Shown here: in pieces, positions 24,871 through 33,053 of the stretch
How the letters are laid out: every line of letters starts with the position of its first letter
Position numbering within the stretch: position 1 is the first letter of the stretch
Assembly: GCF_900566055.1 (NCBI RefSeq)
Contig: NZ_UPHQ01000216.1
Span: 1 to 41,500 of the forward strand
From: Mycobacterium innocens
Lineage (GTDB): Bacteria; Actinomycetota; Actinomycetes; Mycobacteriales; Mycobacteriaceae
Length of the DNA stretch: 41,500 nt
Direction of reading: 5' to 3'
Made by a program: the position numbers and the translations under genes
The notes under the pieces: generated by a model
Told to the model about the DNA's origin: nothing
The model's input: only the letters and a program-made list of their open reading frames with translations
The model's database searches: none

Positions 24871-25043
24871 GTTCCAAGTCCTATGCGCCTCCTGACCCGT
24901 TGCCGATGTGGAGTAAGGACTCAGCGCATCAGGTCGTCGAGAGGACCCCGGGTCTCGAGCGCGCCTCTTGGTGGGTTTGCGGCTCGCAGCTGCGACCGAG
25001 CCGATATCTGGGCGCGCCACGACAACCTGCAGCTACCCGAGGG

Positions 25044-25487
25044 TTAGGTCGCCAATTCCAGCACCGCCTTGAGCCGGGCGAGGTCCTTGCCGTTGGCCCG
25101 CTTGATCGCCTTCGCCAAAACAGGTGCCGCAAGTCCGGAAAACCCTGACGGCTCACCGCGATTGCGCAGGATCATCTTGGTCGTACCGTTCGGGCCGTCT
25201 TCCCACACGTAGGTCGTCTCCATGGGAAACGGTCCTTCCGCGGTGCGCATCACGAACCTGGTGCCCGGCCGCAGGTCTACCACCTCATAGGTATAGCTCA
25301 GCGTCCGACCGAGAAACCTTGCGGTAAAGGCACACTGCGAGCCGACGGTTAACGGCTTCGGTGTTTTCCATTGTGCTGCTGTGATATTGGCGTACCACGC
25401 CTTAGCGTTGTCCGGATCACAGGCATAGCCAAAGACTTCGGCGCGCCGCCGGGCGATCAGTATCTCGCTTGTCACATCGACTTTCAT
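25044..25487 (-). CDS. SRPBCC (START/Bet v1-fold) family protein
   Basis: 147 residues beginning MKVDVTSEILIARRRAEVFG, the polyketide-cyclase/dehydratase-like SRPBCC opening, with YACDPDNAKAWYANITAAQW and the typical strand pairs RFLGRTLSYTYEVVDLRPGT and GPFPMETTYVWED. The fold encloses a hydrophobic pocket for small ligands. The ATG overlaps the stop of the sigma-factor gene (ATGA), so it is the last gene of a three-gene operon. The ligand is unknown. Confidence 0.87.
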   Translation of the reverse strand: MKVDVTSEILIARRRAEVFGYACDPDNAKAWYANITAAQWKTPKPLTVGSQCAFTARFLGRTLSYTYEVVDLRPGTRFVMRTAEGPFPMETTYVWEDGPNGTTKMILRNRGEPSGFSGLAAPVLAKAIKRANGKDLARLKAVLELAT

Positions 25488-26710
25488 GTCACTTCTCGTC
25501 CCGCAGACCATTCGGCGATGCGCCGCTGGCGGTATCGGCGTTCCGGCATGGTGATCGCATCGGTCAGCGACAGCCGTGTCGCCGCGACCGCCTCGGCGAA
25601 TTTACCTTGACGGGCCAGCAGTTCACCCCGGACGGCATGCCAGCGCTGATCCGGCTCGAGTTCGTCCAGCTCCGCCAAACCCGCCGCGGGCCCGCCTGAT
25701 TCGGCGACGGCGACCGCCCGGGCCAGCCCAGCGGGAGCGCTCGGCTGCACCGACAACAGCAGGTCGTAGAGCCGGACGATCTCGGCCCAGTCGGTGGCTT
25801 CATACGACGCGGCCCGGGCATGCTCGGCCGCGATCGCGGCCTGCAGCTGGTAGGGATCGGCGACCGTGCCCGTGCGGCGCAGCGATTCATCCAGCAGCCC
25901 GAGCCCTTCAGCGATCGCGCCGGCGTCCCACGACGAGCGGTCCTGCTCGGACAGCGGCACCGGATCGCCGGCGTCGTCGAGCCGTGCGGCGCGCCGGGAT
26001 TCGGTCACCAGCAGCAGCGCCAACACCGCCATCGGCGCCGGTTCGTCGGGCATCAGCTGGTGCACCAGCCGCGCCAGGCGCAGTGCCTCGCGAGTGCCGT
26101 CGACGTCGGTCAGCCGGTCGCCGCCGGCCGTGGTGTGGGCAATCGTGTAGGACGTGTGCACCACCGCGCACACCGCCGCCACCCGGGCCGGCAGCTCTTC
26201 GTCGGCCGGCACCCGATAGGGGATGCCGGCCCGGGCGATCTTGGCGCGTGTGCGGGTCAGGCGCTTGGCGACGGCCGCTTCGCTGGTCAGCAACACCGTC
26301 GCGATCTGTGCCGGGGACAGGCCGCACAAGGTGCGCAACGCCAGCGTCACCTGAGCCGAAAGCCCCAGCGCCGGATGACAACAGGTGAAGATCAGCCGCA
26401 GCCGGTCATCGGCCACCATGCTGTCGGGCGGCAGATCGGGGACCGCGAGCTCCACGCTGGCACGCTCCTTTTGCGCTCGAACGCCCTCACGTCGCAGCAG
26501 GTCGATCGCGACCCGCCGCGCGGTCACCGTCAGCCAGGCCCGCGGTTCGTCGGGCACACCGTTGCGCGGCCAGTCCCGCAGCGCGCGTAATGCCGCTTCC
26601 TGCACCGCGTCCTCGGCGACCTGCAGCGAGCCGAGCGTCCGGACGAGGGTCGCCAGAATGCGGGTCCCCTCCATCCGGACCGTCTCGGCGAGAGCCGATT
26701 CCGCGGTCAA
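25484..26710 (-). CDS. ECF42-type RNA polymerase sigma factor with long C-terminal extension
   Basis: 408 residues. Sigma region 2 is visible as TLVRTLGSLQVAEDAVQEAA followed by LRALRDWPRNGVPDEPRAWL (residues 20-60), and region 4 as LRTLCGLSPAQIATVLLTSE and AAVAKRLTRTRAK (about 125-158). The last 220 residues form the helical, TPR-like domain diagnostic of group ECF42 (ADPYQLQAAIAAEHA, DWAEIVRLYDLLL). No anti-sigma factor gene is near; in ECF42 the extension is thought to do that job, and DGPF proteins are encoded next to it, as here. It starts with TTG overlapping the upstream TGA (TTGA). Confidence 0.92.
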   Translation of the reverse strand: MTAESALAETVRMEGTRILATLVRTLGSLQVAEDAVQEAALRALRDWPRNGVPDEPRAWLTVTARRVAIDLLRREGVRAQKERASVELAVPDLPPDSMVADDRLRLIFTCCHPALGLSAQVTLALRTLCGLSPAQIATVLLTSEAAVAKRLTRTRAKIARAGIPYRVPADEELPARVAAVCAVVHTSYTIAHTTAGGDRLTDVDGTREALRLARLVHQLMPDEPAPMAVLALLLVTESRRAARLDDAGDPVPLSEQDRSSWDAGAIAEGLGLLDESLRRTGTVADPYQLQAAIAAEHARAASYEATDWAEIVRLYDLLLSVQPSAPAGLARAVAVAESGGPAAGLAELDELEPDQRWHAVRGELLARQGKFAEAVAATRLSLTDAITMPERRYRQRRIAEWSAGREVT

Positions 26711-27054
26711 CCGAAATCGATGATGGGACGCACCTCGACGGCACCGTCCCAGGCCGCCGGGATCTCGGCGGCGATCCGCAGCGCCCCGTCCAAGTCGGCC
26801 GCCTCGATGAGGTAGAAGCCGGTGAGGGCTTCTTTCGTTTCGGCGTACGGACCGTCGCTGGTGACGACGCCACCGCCGCGGGCGCCGGTGACCCGCACCG
26901 TCGTCGCGGTCGCGGTCGGATACAGCGCTGCGCCCCCGCGGATCACTGCGGCGTGGTCCTGGCCGAACTTCATGTAGTCGGCCATGTCGGCGGCCTGCTC
27001 GGGGGCTGACCAGTCGACGTCCCTGGTGTAGGTCAGTGCGGCGTATTGCGGCAT
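26707..27054 (-). CDS. YCII/DGPF-domain protein
   Basis: 115 residues from ATG 27054, with AGGAGG 6 nt upstream. It begins MPQYAALTYTRDVDWSAPEQ and has the DGPF motif as SDGPYAETKEALTGFYLIEA (about residues 68-87), then DLDGALRIAAEIPAA and a C-terminal EVRPIIDFG. DGPF proteins are small ferredoxin-like-fold proteins of uncertain function and are the standard partners and targets of ECF42 sigma factors. First gene of the operon with the sigma factor and SRPBCC protein. Confidence 0.92.
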   Translation of the reverse strand: MPQYAALTYTRDVDWSAPEQAADMADYMKFGQDHAAVIRGGAALYPTATATTVRVTGARGGGVVTSDGPYAETKEALTGFYLIEAADLDGALRIAAEIPAAWDGAVEVRPIIDFG

Positions 27055-27078
27055 GGTGTCCTCCTGTCGAAGATGATC

Positions 27079-27097
27079 ATCCGGGCTGTTCCCGGAT
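27079..27097. terminator. Small GC hairpin between P450 and DGPF operon
   Basis: ATCCGGG and CCCGGAT surround a CTGTT loop. No T tract is present. It separates the end of the P450 gene from the DGPF gene on the same strand and may act as a weak terminator. Confidence 0.35.
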
Positions 27098-27128
27098 CTC
27101 ATCAAGAGGACGATCGGGATAGGCCCGA

Positions 27129-28355
27129 TCAGGACACCCCGGGGCAAGTCGTATCGAATAGCACCGGAAGCGACGTCGGCGACCGGAATACCTGGCCGCG
27201 GATATGCGGATCGTCACCCGCGGGATCAAGACGCAGGCGGGGCAACCGGTCGAACATCAGGTTCAGCGCCACCCGCATCTCCAGCCGGGCCAGATGCATG
27301 CCCAGGCAGACGTGCACGCCGTGGCCGAAGCCGATGTGCGCCCTGGGCGGGCGGAAGATGTCGAACCGATCCGGATCGGGGTAGCGGTCCTCCTGCCGGT
27401 TGGCCGCACCCAGCATCGGCATCACCGAGGAGCCGGCCGGAATCGGCACCCCGCCCAACTCGGTGTCGTGGGTGGCGACGCGGGTGATGGTCAGCAGCGG
27501 CGGTTCCCAGCGAACCGCCTCCTCGATCGCCTGCGGAAGCAACGAGCGGTCGGTTCGGACGGCGTCGAGTTGCTCTGGGCTGCACAGCAATCCGAGCAAC
27601 ATGTTGCCCAGCGAGCGGTAGGTTGTTTCCACGCCGGCCGGAAGCAGCAGCAGCAGGAAGGAGAAGATCTCCTCATCGGAGAGCTTCTCCCCGTCGATCT
27701 CGGCCTGGGCCAGGCCGCTGATCAGATCGTCGCGCGGTTCCCGGCGCCGCGCGGCGAGTATCGGCGCGAAGTACTCTTGCAAAGCCTGCGAAGCGGCGCG
27801 GCCCCGCTCCGGGTTGACAGTGAAACTGAGCAGTGAGATCGACCAGCGCTGAAACTGCGGATAGTCCTCGCGCGGCAGCCCTAGCAGACCGGCGATGATC
27901 TGCGTCGGATAGGGAAAGGTGAACTCCTTGACCAGATCGGCGTGGCCGCGGCCGGCGAACCGGTCAATCAGCTCGTTGCCGACCTGCCTGACCAATCCGT
28001 CCTCCCAGCGCGCCAATGCCTTCTGCGAGAACGCTTTTGCCACCAGGGCGCGATGGCGGCCGTGTTCGGGCTCGTCCATGCCGAGCATGACGTGGCGGCC
28101 CAGCACGTCACCGAAGGCATCGATGATGATCGCCGACGAGAACGTCTCGTTGTCCCGCAGCAACTGCGCGACGTCTTCATGGCGGTAGACGATGAAGACG
28201 GGCTTGGATTCCTCGTGCGGCATGGCCGAGAAGTCGATGCGCTGCACCGGTTCCTCGCGCCGCAACCGGGCCAGCTCGGTGTAGGGATCCCGGACGTCGC
28301 CGGAGACCACGTCGTCGAAGGCCCCGAAATCCTCGAGATCGTCGAACAGCTGCAT
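27129..28355 (-). CDS. Cytochrome P450
   Basis: 408 residues from ATG 28355, preferred over GTG 28361 because GAAGGGGG then lies at good spacing. The oxygen-activation motif AGVETT is at 240-245, the K-helix E-x-x-R is Glu279-Arg282, and the haem ligand is Cys350 in FGHGVHVCLG. It is a soluble bacterial class I P450 needing ferredoxin and reductase, neither of which is encoded here. It is last in an operon after an aldehyde dehydrogenase (11-bp gap), suggesting a hydroxylation whose product is oxidised further to aldehyde and acid. The exact CYP family cannot be assigned by eye. Confidence 0.95.
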   Translation of the reverse strand: MQLFDDLEDFGAFDDVVSGDVRDPYTELARLRREEPVQRIDFSAMPHEESKPVFIVYRHEDVAQLLRDNETFSSAIIIDAFGDVLGRHVMLGMDEPEHGRHRALVAKAFSQKALARWEDGLVRQVGNELIDRFAGRGHADLVKEFTFPYPTQIIAGLLGLPREDYPQFQRWSISLLSFTVNPERGRAASQALQEYFAPILAARRREPRDDLISGLAQAEIDGEKLSDEEIFSFLLLLLPAGVETTYRSLGNMLLGLLCSPEQLDAVRTDRSLLPQAIEEAVRWEPPLLTITRVATHDTELGGVPIPAGSSVMPMLGAANRQEDRYPDPDRFDIFRPPRAHIGFGHGVHVCLGMHLARLEMRVALNLMFDRLPRLRLDPAGDDPHIRGQVFRSPTSLPVLFDTTCPGVS

Positions 28356-28366
28356 GCGCACCCCCT

Positions 28367-29845
28367 TCAGGTAGCCGGATAGCCCACCGACTTGATCTGG
28401 GTGTACTGGTCGAACCCGGCGATCCCGTTCTGCCGGCCTACCCCGCTGTCCTTGTAGCCGCCGAACGGGGTGTCGGCGCCGTACGGCGCGGCGCCCTGCA
28501 CACCGATGAAGCCGGCCCGCAGCCGCCGGGCGACCGCCAGCGAGTGCTCCAGCGAACCCGACATCACGTTGCCGGCCAACCCGTACACGCTGTCGTTGGC
28601 GATCCGGATCGCGTCTTCCTCGTCGTCGAATCCGATGACCGACAGCACCGGGCCGAAGATCTCCTCCTGGGCGATCGTCATGGAGTTATCGACGTCGACG
28701 AAAAGCGTTGGCCGGACATAGAATCCCTTGTCGAAACCGGTGGCGGCGTCGGGGCCGCCGACCAGGCAGGTGGCGCCCTCCTCGACTCCCTTGCTGATAT
28801 AACCGAGCACCCGCTTGCGCTGCTTGTCGGAGATCACCGGTCCGCACAACGTGGCCGGGTCTTGCGGATCGCCCGGCATGACGTTGTCGTAGATGCTCTT
28901 GAGGATCGCCACACCCTCGTCGTAGCGGGACCGCGGCAGCAGCATCCGGGTCGGGTTGGCGCAGCCCTGCCCGGCATGCATGCACGGCGCGATGCCGATC
29001 GCACACGCCAACCCGAACTCGGCGTCCTCCAAGACGATGGTGGCCGACTTGCCGCCAAGTTCGAGGAACAGCCGCTTGAGCGTCGCCGCGCCCTTTTCCA
29101 TGATCCGTTTCCCGACGACGGTCGAGCCGGTGAACGAGATCAGGTCGACCTTGGGCGACAACGTGAGCTCTTCGCCGACCAGGTGATCCGACGCGGTGAC
29201 GACGTTGACGACTCCCGGTGGGATGTCGGTCTTTTCGGCGATCAGTCGGCCCAGGCGGGTGGCGTTGAACGGGGTGTCCGGCGCCGGTTTGAGCACCACC
29301 GTGTTTCCGGTGCCCAGCGCCTGGCCGAGCTTGTTGATGGTGACCTCGAACGGGAAGTTCCACGGCACGATTGCTCCGACCACTCCGACCGGTTCCCGCC
29401 AGAGCTTGCGGCTGGTCATCTGCCCGGTGATGCTGACCAGCGCGTCGCCCAGGTCGATTTCCCAGGGGTATTCGTCGATCAGCTTGGCGGGATAGCGCAG
29501 CGCGTCGGCCAGCGGCGCATCCAGTTGCGGACCGTAGGTGATCGCCCGGGGCGCGCCGGCTTCGGCGATGAGCTCCTCGCGCAGCTCCTCCCGTTCGGCC
29601 TCGATGGCCTCTTGCAATTGCTCCAGGCAGCGCTTGCGCAACGCGCGATTGGTCGACCAGTTGGTCTCGTCGAAGGCTCGCCGGGCCGCGTCGATGGCCC
29701 GGTGCATATCCGCCTGCGACGCGTCGGCGACCTCCCCGATCGGCTCCTCGGTGGCCGGGTTGATGTTGGTGAAGGTGCCCGCCTGTCCGTCGACGAGCTT
29801 GCCGTCGATCATCATCCTGGATTCGAACCGGACGGTGTCAGCCAT
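28367..29845 (-). CDS. Aldehyde dehydrogenase (NAD-dependent)
   Basis: 492 residues. The catalytic set is complete: Asn163 in PWNFPF, Glu262 in LELGGKS and Cys295 in AGQGCANPTR; cofactor-binding FTGSTVVGKRIMEKG is also present. It resembles mycobacterial AldA (Rv0768 type), which likewise lies beside P450 and SDR genes in M. tuberculosis. It should oxidise an aldehyde to the acid with NAD in the cytoplasm. The start follows the SDR stop by 2 bp and the stop precedes the P450 start by 11 bp, so the genes are one transcript. Confidence 0.95.
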   Translation of the reverse strand: MADTVRFESRMMIDGKLVDGQAGTFTNINPATEEPIGEVADASQADMHRAIDAARRAFDETNWSTNRALRKRCLEQLQEAIEAEREELREELIAEAGAPRAITYGPQLDAPLADALRYPAKLIDEYPWEIDLGDALVSITGQMTSRKLWREPVGVVGAIVPWNFPFEVTINKLGQALGTGNTVVLKPAPDTPFNATRLGRLIAEKTDIPPGVVNVVTASDHLVGEELTLSPKVDLISFTGSTVVGKRIMEKGAATLKRLFLELGGKSATIVLEDAEFGLACAIGIAPCMHAGQGCANPTRMLLPRSRYDEGVAILKSIYDNVMPGDPQDPATLCGPVISDKQRKRVLGYISKGVEEGATCLVGGPDAATGFDKGFYVRPTLFVDVDNSMTIAQEEIFGPVLSVIGFDDEEDAIRIANDSVYGLAGNVMSGSLEHSLAVARRLRAGFIGVQGAAPYGADTPFGGYKDSGVGRQNGIAGFDQYTQIKSVGYPAT

Positions 29846-29847
29846 CT

Positions 29848-30738
29848 TTAGTCGCTTTCTGCAGAACGGGCGGCGCCCAGCGTGCCTGGACGCGGGAGGC
29901 CCAGCGCCAGCCGGGTCACCCTATGGAGAGCCTTACCGGAAAGCAGCCGGTTGGCAACCATCAGCATCCGGGCGTCGGGACCCACGGCGCGCCGGGCAAA
30001 GGGCGAGCGGTCTTCCAGCGCGCCGGCCAGCGCCGCGGCGAACTGCTCGGGCGGGCGCGCCAATCGCATGGCCGCCCGGCCGCGCCGGTCGACCTTGCCG
30101 TGCAGCGCGGCGTACGGCCCGGACAGGTCACGGTGATCCGACGTTCCGGCGTCGGTGATGATGTCGGTGTCGAAGGTTCCGGCAACCAAGACGGTGACGC
30201 CGAGTCCGAACGGCGCCACCTCGGAGGCCAACGATTCGGCCCACCGCTCGAGCGCGCCCTTGGCCGCGGAGTACGCCGCGATCTCCGGCATGCCGCGCAC
30301 GCCGCCCTGGCTGGAGATCATCACGATGCGCCCTTGGCCCGCGGCGCGCATTGCCGGCAACAGCGCCTTGGTCAGCAGCACCGGCCCGAACACATGGGTC
30401 GCAAACATCCGCTGCCACAGGTCGATCGGCGTCTCCTCGACCGTCCCGGCCGCGGATATGCCCGCATTGTGCACCAGCGCCCGCGGCGGGCCGACGGCCT
30501 CCTCTATCGCCTTGGCCGCGGCCTCGACGGATGCCTGGTCGGTAAGATCCAGCTGAACCGGGATCAGCCGCGAATCACCATCTGCGGCACTGCACTTCGA
30601 TCGCAGAGCTGCCAGTCCGGAATCCGGTGAGCGCATCGCGGCCAGCACCCGCCACCCCTGCCGATACAGGTGCGCGGCCGACGCGAGGCCCAGCCCGCGA
30701 GACGCGCCGGTGATGACGACGGCAGGGGGCTCACCCAT
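29848..30738 (-). CDS. Short-chain dehydrogenase/reductase
   Basis: 296 residues from ATG 30738; ATG 30762 would overlap the upstream gene more and add 8 residues. Classical SDR motifs: TGASRGLGLAS at the N-terminus, NAG in LVHNAGISAAG, catalytic Ser in MISSQGGVRG and YSAAK in IAAYSAAKGALE. The C-terminal 60 residues (EDRSPFARRAVGPDARMLMV) are typical of the larger lipid- or retinol-type SDRs. It overlaps the end of the AveC-like gene by 8 bp and precedes the aldehyde dehydrogenase by 2 bp. It probably oxidises a hydroxyl made in the same pathway. Confidence 0.93.
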   Translation of the reverse strand: MGEPPAVVITGASRGLGLASAAHLYRQGWRVLAAMRSPDSGLAALRSKCSAADGDSRLIPVQLDLTDQASVEAAAKAIEEAVGPPRALVHNAGISAAGTVEETPIDLWQRMFATHVFGPVLLTKALLPAMRAAGQGRIVMISSQGGVRGMPEIAAYSAAKGALERWAESLASEVAPFGLGVTVLVAGTFDTDIITDAGTSDHRDLSGPYAALHGKVDRRGRAAMRLARPPEQFAAALAGALEDRSPFARRAVGPDARMLMVANRLLSGKALHRVTRLALGLPRPGTLGAARSAESD

Positions 30739-31849
30739 GCGCCGGTCCACAGCGACCACCATCGGCCGGCGGCGTCACGTCCGGGCGGCCGTGCGGTTGC
30801 GCGCTCATCCAGGTCGACCAGATGCCCACCGAATACGGGCCCGGCTGACCGTTGCGTTCGTAAAAGCCTTGCGGGTCATAGACTTTGGCCTCCGGATACG
30901 GCCACGGGCAGGCGACGGAGGTAGCGGTTCTGGTCCATTTGATGATGGCGAAGCCGGTGCCGTAGCCGAAGTAGGCGAGGTTGATCAGGACGAACATCAC
31001 CACGAACATCGCGAGCTTGGGCCGACGGGGGAAAATGCGCGCTCCCTGGGCGAGCTTTTCGCCGACGGTGCGGCCGGTGTCGTCGCGGTAGAGCAGGACT
31101 CCCGCGGGGATCATCACGAAAGTCACCATCACGGTTTCCCAGATGAACGGGAACTGGTAGGTCTGGCCGGCGAAGGCCGACCCGAACGGAATGACCTGGG
31201 AATAGATATAAAAGCCGGTGCGCACCAGCGTCATCTCGAGCATCGCGTCGATGACGATGCCCACCGGCAGGATGATCACCGCCAGCGTGATCAGCGGGTG
31301 CCGCCAGACGAACGAGTCGAGCGGGCGCCGGGCCTGAACCTTGCGCAGGATCCAGATGGCCGGGAAGTAGGGGCCCAGATAGAACATGATGTAGCCGATC
31401 ACCAGAAACGGCTCGACGGTGGGCGACAGCGACACCAGCGGCCAGTCTTCGGGCCAATGCCACAGCTGCGGGTTGTAAACCGCGTAGGGCGCCCAGTTCA
31501 TGATCGGGTCCTGCCAGACGATCAGGGTGGTGACGATGCCCATCAAAAGGACCGGGTGGGCTGGGTAGCGGCGCCAGGCGACCACGTAGACCGCGATGAT
31601 GACCGACATCGAGATGATCGTGAAGATCTGGAACAGCCCCAGCCAGTGCTGGTAGCCGAACAGCGGCTCAACCGGGCTCGGTGCGCCGGCGACCTCCGGA
31701 TTGCGGATTCGCGGCGAGACAGCGCCTTTACGCGCATAGTGAACGACAACGGCGAGCACGGCGACGGCCATGAATATCCACGCGACCGCCCACATCGAGT
31801 TCCTCTGGCGCGTGGCCGTGATCGACGGGGTTGCCTGCTGCGTCGTCAT
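30731..31849 (-). CDS. AveC-like (spirocyclase AveC family) membrane protein
   Basis: 372 residues with about eight hydrophobic segments, for example VAWIFMAVAVLAVVVHY (20-40), FQIFTIISMSVIIAVYVV, PFLVIGYIMFYLGPYFPAIW, LITLAVIILPVGIVIDAM and LAMFVVMFVLINLAYFGYG. Conserved-looking acidic and aromatic residues lie near the helices (WQDPIMNWAPYAVYN, YSQVIPFGSAF). The family is named after AveC of avermectin biosynthesis, which forms a spiroketal, and homologues are frequent in mycobacteria and rhodococci where they are not characterised. It sits between the LIV-BP-fold gene (3-bp gap) and the SDR. An oxidation or cyclisation on a lipid-soluble substrate at the membrane is inferred. Confidence 0.8.
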   Translation of the reverse strand: MTTQQATPSITATRQRNSMWAVAWIFMAVAVLAVVVHYARKGAVSPRIRNPEVAGAPSPVEPLFGYQHWLGLFQIFTIISMSVIIAVYVVAWRRYPAHPVLLMGIVTTLIVWQDPIMNWAPYAVYNPQLWHWPEDWPLVSLSPTVEPFLVIGYIMFYLGPYFPAIWILRKVQARRPLDSFVWRHPLITLAVIILPVGIVIDAMLEMTLVRTGFYIYSQVIPFGSAFAGQTYQFPFIWETVMVTFVMIPAGVLLYRDDTGRTVGEKLAQGARIFPRRPKLAMFVVMFVLINLAYFGYGTGFAIIKWTRTATSVACPWPYPEAKVYDPQGFYERNGQPGPYSVGIWSTWMSAQPHGRPDVTPPADGGRCGPAHG

Positions 31850-31852
31850 CGC

Positions 31853-32965
31853 TCAACCGGCGCCGAAGCGATCGACGAGACGGGAGTTGACGCCGTCGGG
31901 GTCCAGCCTTCGCGCCACCAGGTAGCCCGCCCCCATCCAGGCCCGCCGGGTCCACTTACCCAGCGATACCCGGGTCCCTGGGGCACCGGCGGCGGCGGGC
32001 AGCATCTTCACCCGCTCCAGTGCCTCCTTCACGCCGCGGGGGCTCAGCGGGTGGGCGTCGGCGAAGGCATGCAGCAGCGTATTGGCGACGTCGTGGTTCA
32101 CCACCGGCACGCAATATTGGGGGCGACGGCCATATTCCGACTCGTAGCGGTCCAGGAACGCCTGGCCCACACTGTTGGCTTCGTCGTACTGGTCGATCCC
32201 GGTCCATCCCATCAAGGCTTGCCACATAATCGGATTGATCCAGGCGTTTTGAAACGCGGTGCTGGTGAACCGGGGCGGATCCCAGTCGAGTTCGGCCAGG
32301 GCCGGGTTGATGAACACGATGCCGAAGCCGAACCCGCAATGCACCAGCGCGGACGGCTTTGACTCGTGCACGGTGCGCATCGCCTGGCCGACGTCCTGGG
32401 CGGTTTGGGCGATCTGCGCTTCGGCCACGATGCGAATGCCTTTGCGCCGGCCCGCGTTTCGGAAGTTGGTGAGATAGCTCTGGCCGACCAGCGATTGCTC
32501 GACCAGCACGGCCACCTCGGTGTGGCCGCCCTTGGCAAGCAAGTCCGCCCAGAAGATCGGCTCGTCGGTCATCGACCCCTGCGGGAACGCGAACGTCCAC
32601 TCTCCCAACCAGTCGTCGCTGCCGCATACGTTGATGGCCGGAACCCGGAACCGTTCTTCGATCGCCTCCTTGGTCGGCACGGCGTTCTCACTGATATGCG
32701 GCCCGAACACCGCCAGACAGCCCTCGTCGACCAGTTCGCCGTAGGCGTCGATCACGGACTTGACGGCGCCTTTGGGCAGCCCCTCCACCTCCCGGTACAC
32801 AATCTCCACCGGACGGTCGATGACCCGTTGCCGCAGCCCGTCGGCGAATACTAACTCGAACGGCCGGGTCAGGTCGTCGCGCATCTCCTGCGGGTAGAAC
32901 TCGGGCAGCAGGAAGTCGAACAGGTAGCCGATTTTGATCGGTTGCGCGGTGCTCTCGTAGGACAA
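31853..32965 (-). CDS. LIV-BP-fold (AmiC/substrate-binding-like) protein without signal peptide
   Basis: 370 residues from TTG 32965, with GGAGAC just upstream. The protein starts MSYESTAQPIKIGYLFDFLL, directly with the first strand of a type I periplasmic-binding fold, so no signal peptide or lipobox is present. Later segments are typical: CLAVFGPHISENAVPTKEAI, VAVLVEQSLVGQSYLTNFRN, DQYDEANSVGQAFLDRYES and RPQYCVPVVNHDVANTLLHA. No ABC permease or ATPase genes are nearby. A cytoplasmic ligand sensor like AmiC, or a chaperone holding the pathway's substrate, fits better than transport. It is the first gene of the operon to the P450. Confidence 0.82.
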   Translation of the reverse strand: MSYESTAQPIKIGYLFDFLLPEFYPQEMRDDLTRPFELVFADGLRQRVIDRPVEIVYREVEGLPKGAVKSVIDAYGELVDEGCLAVFGPHISENAVPTKEAIEERFRVPAINVCGSDDWLGEWTFAFPQGSMTDEPIFWADLLAKGGHTEVAVLVEQSLVGQSYLTNFRNAGRRKGIRIVAEAQIAQTAQDVGQAMRTVHESKPSALVHCGFGFGIVFINPALAELDWDPPRFTSTAFQNAWINPIMWQALMGWTGIDQYDEANSVGQAFLDRYESEYGRRPQYCVPVVNHDVANTLLHAFADAHPLSPRGVKEALERVKMLPAAAGAPGTRVSLGKWTRRAWMGAGYLVARRLDPDGVNSRLVDRFGAG

Positions 32966-32997
32966 GTCTCCATCTCCGTCAGCGGCCGTCCCGAAAA

Positions 32998-33043
32998 CCT
33001 AAAATTTGTTCTGACATTAGCGCGGTGGGCGGCGCAGCGTCAA
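32998..33043 (-). promoter_or_regulatory. Promoter and operator C of the P450/AveC operon
   Basis: On the minus strand TTGACG (33043-33038), 18-bp spacer, TAATGT (33019-33014), then the motif GAACAAATTTTAGG (33011-32998). The motif matches operators A and B at 11 of 14 positions and has the same location, just after the -10 box, as at norD. Confidence 0.6.
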
Positions 33044-33053
33044 TCGCCACCGG

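Noticed and set aside
27061..27076. TGTCGA on the plus strand near the ECF42 operon as a sigma target
   Set aside because: It matches the remembered ECF42 -35 element but points away from the DGPF operon.
28544..29851. 435-codon plus-strand frame opposite the aldehyde dehydrogenase
   Set aside because: Antisense shadow; the minus strand encodes a complete dehydrogenase with all catalytic residues.
30710..32362. 550-codon plus-strand frame opposite the AveC-like and LIV-BP-fold genes
   Set aside because: Charged, repetitive composition and no ribosome site; it spans two well-supported minus-strand genes.
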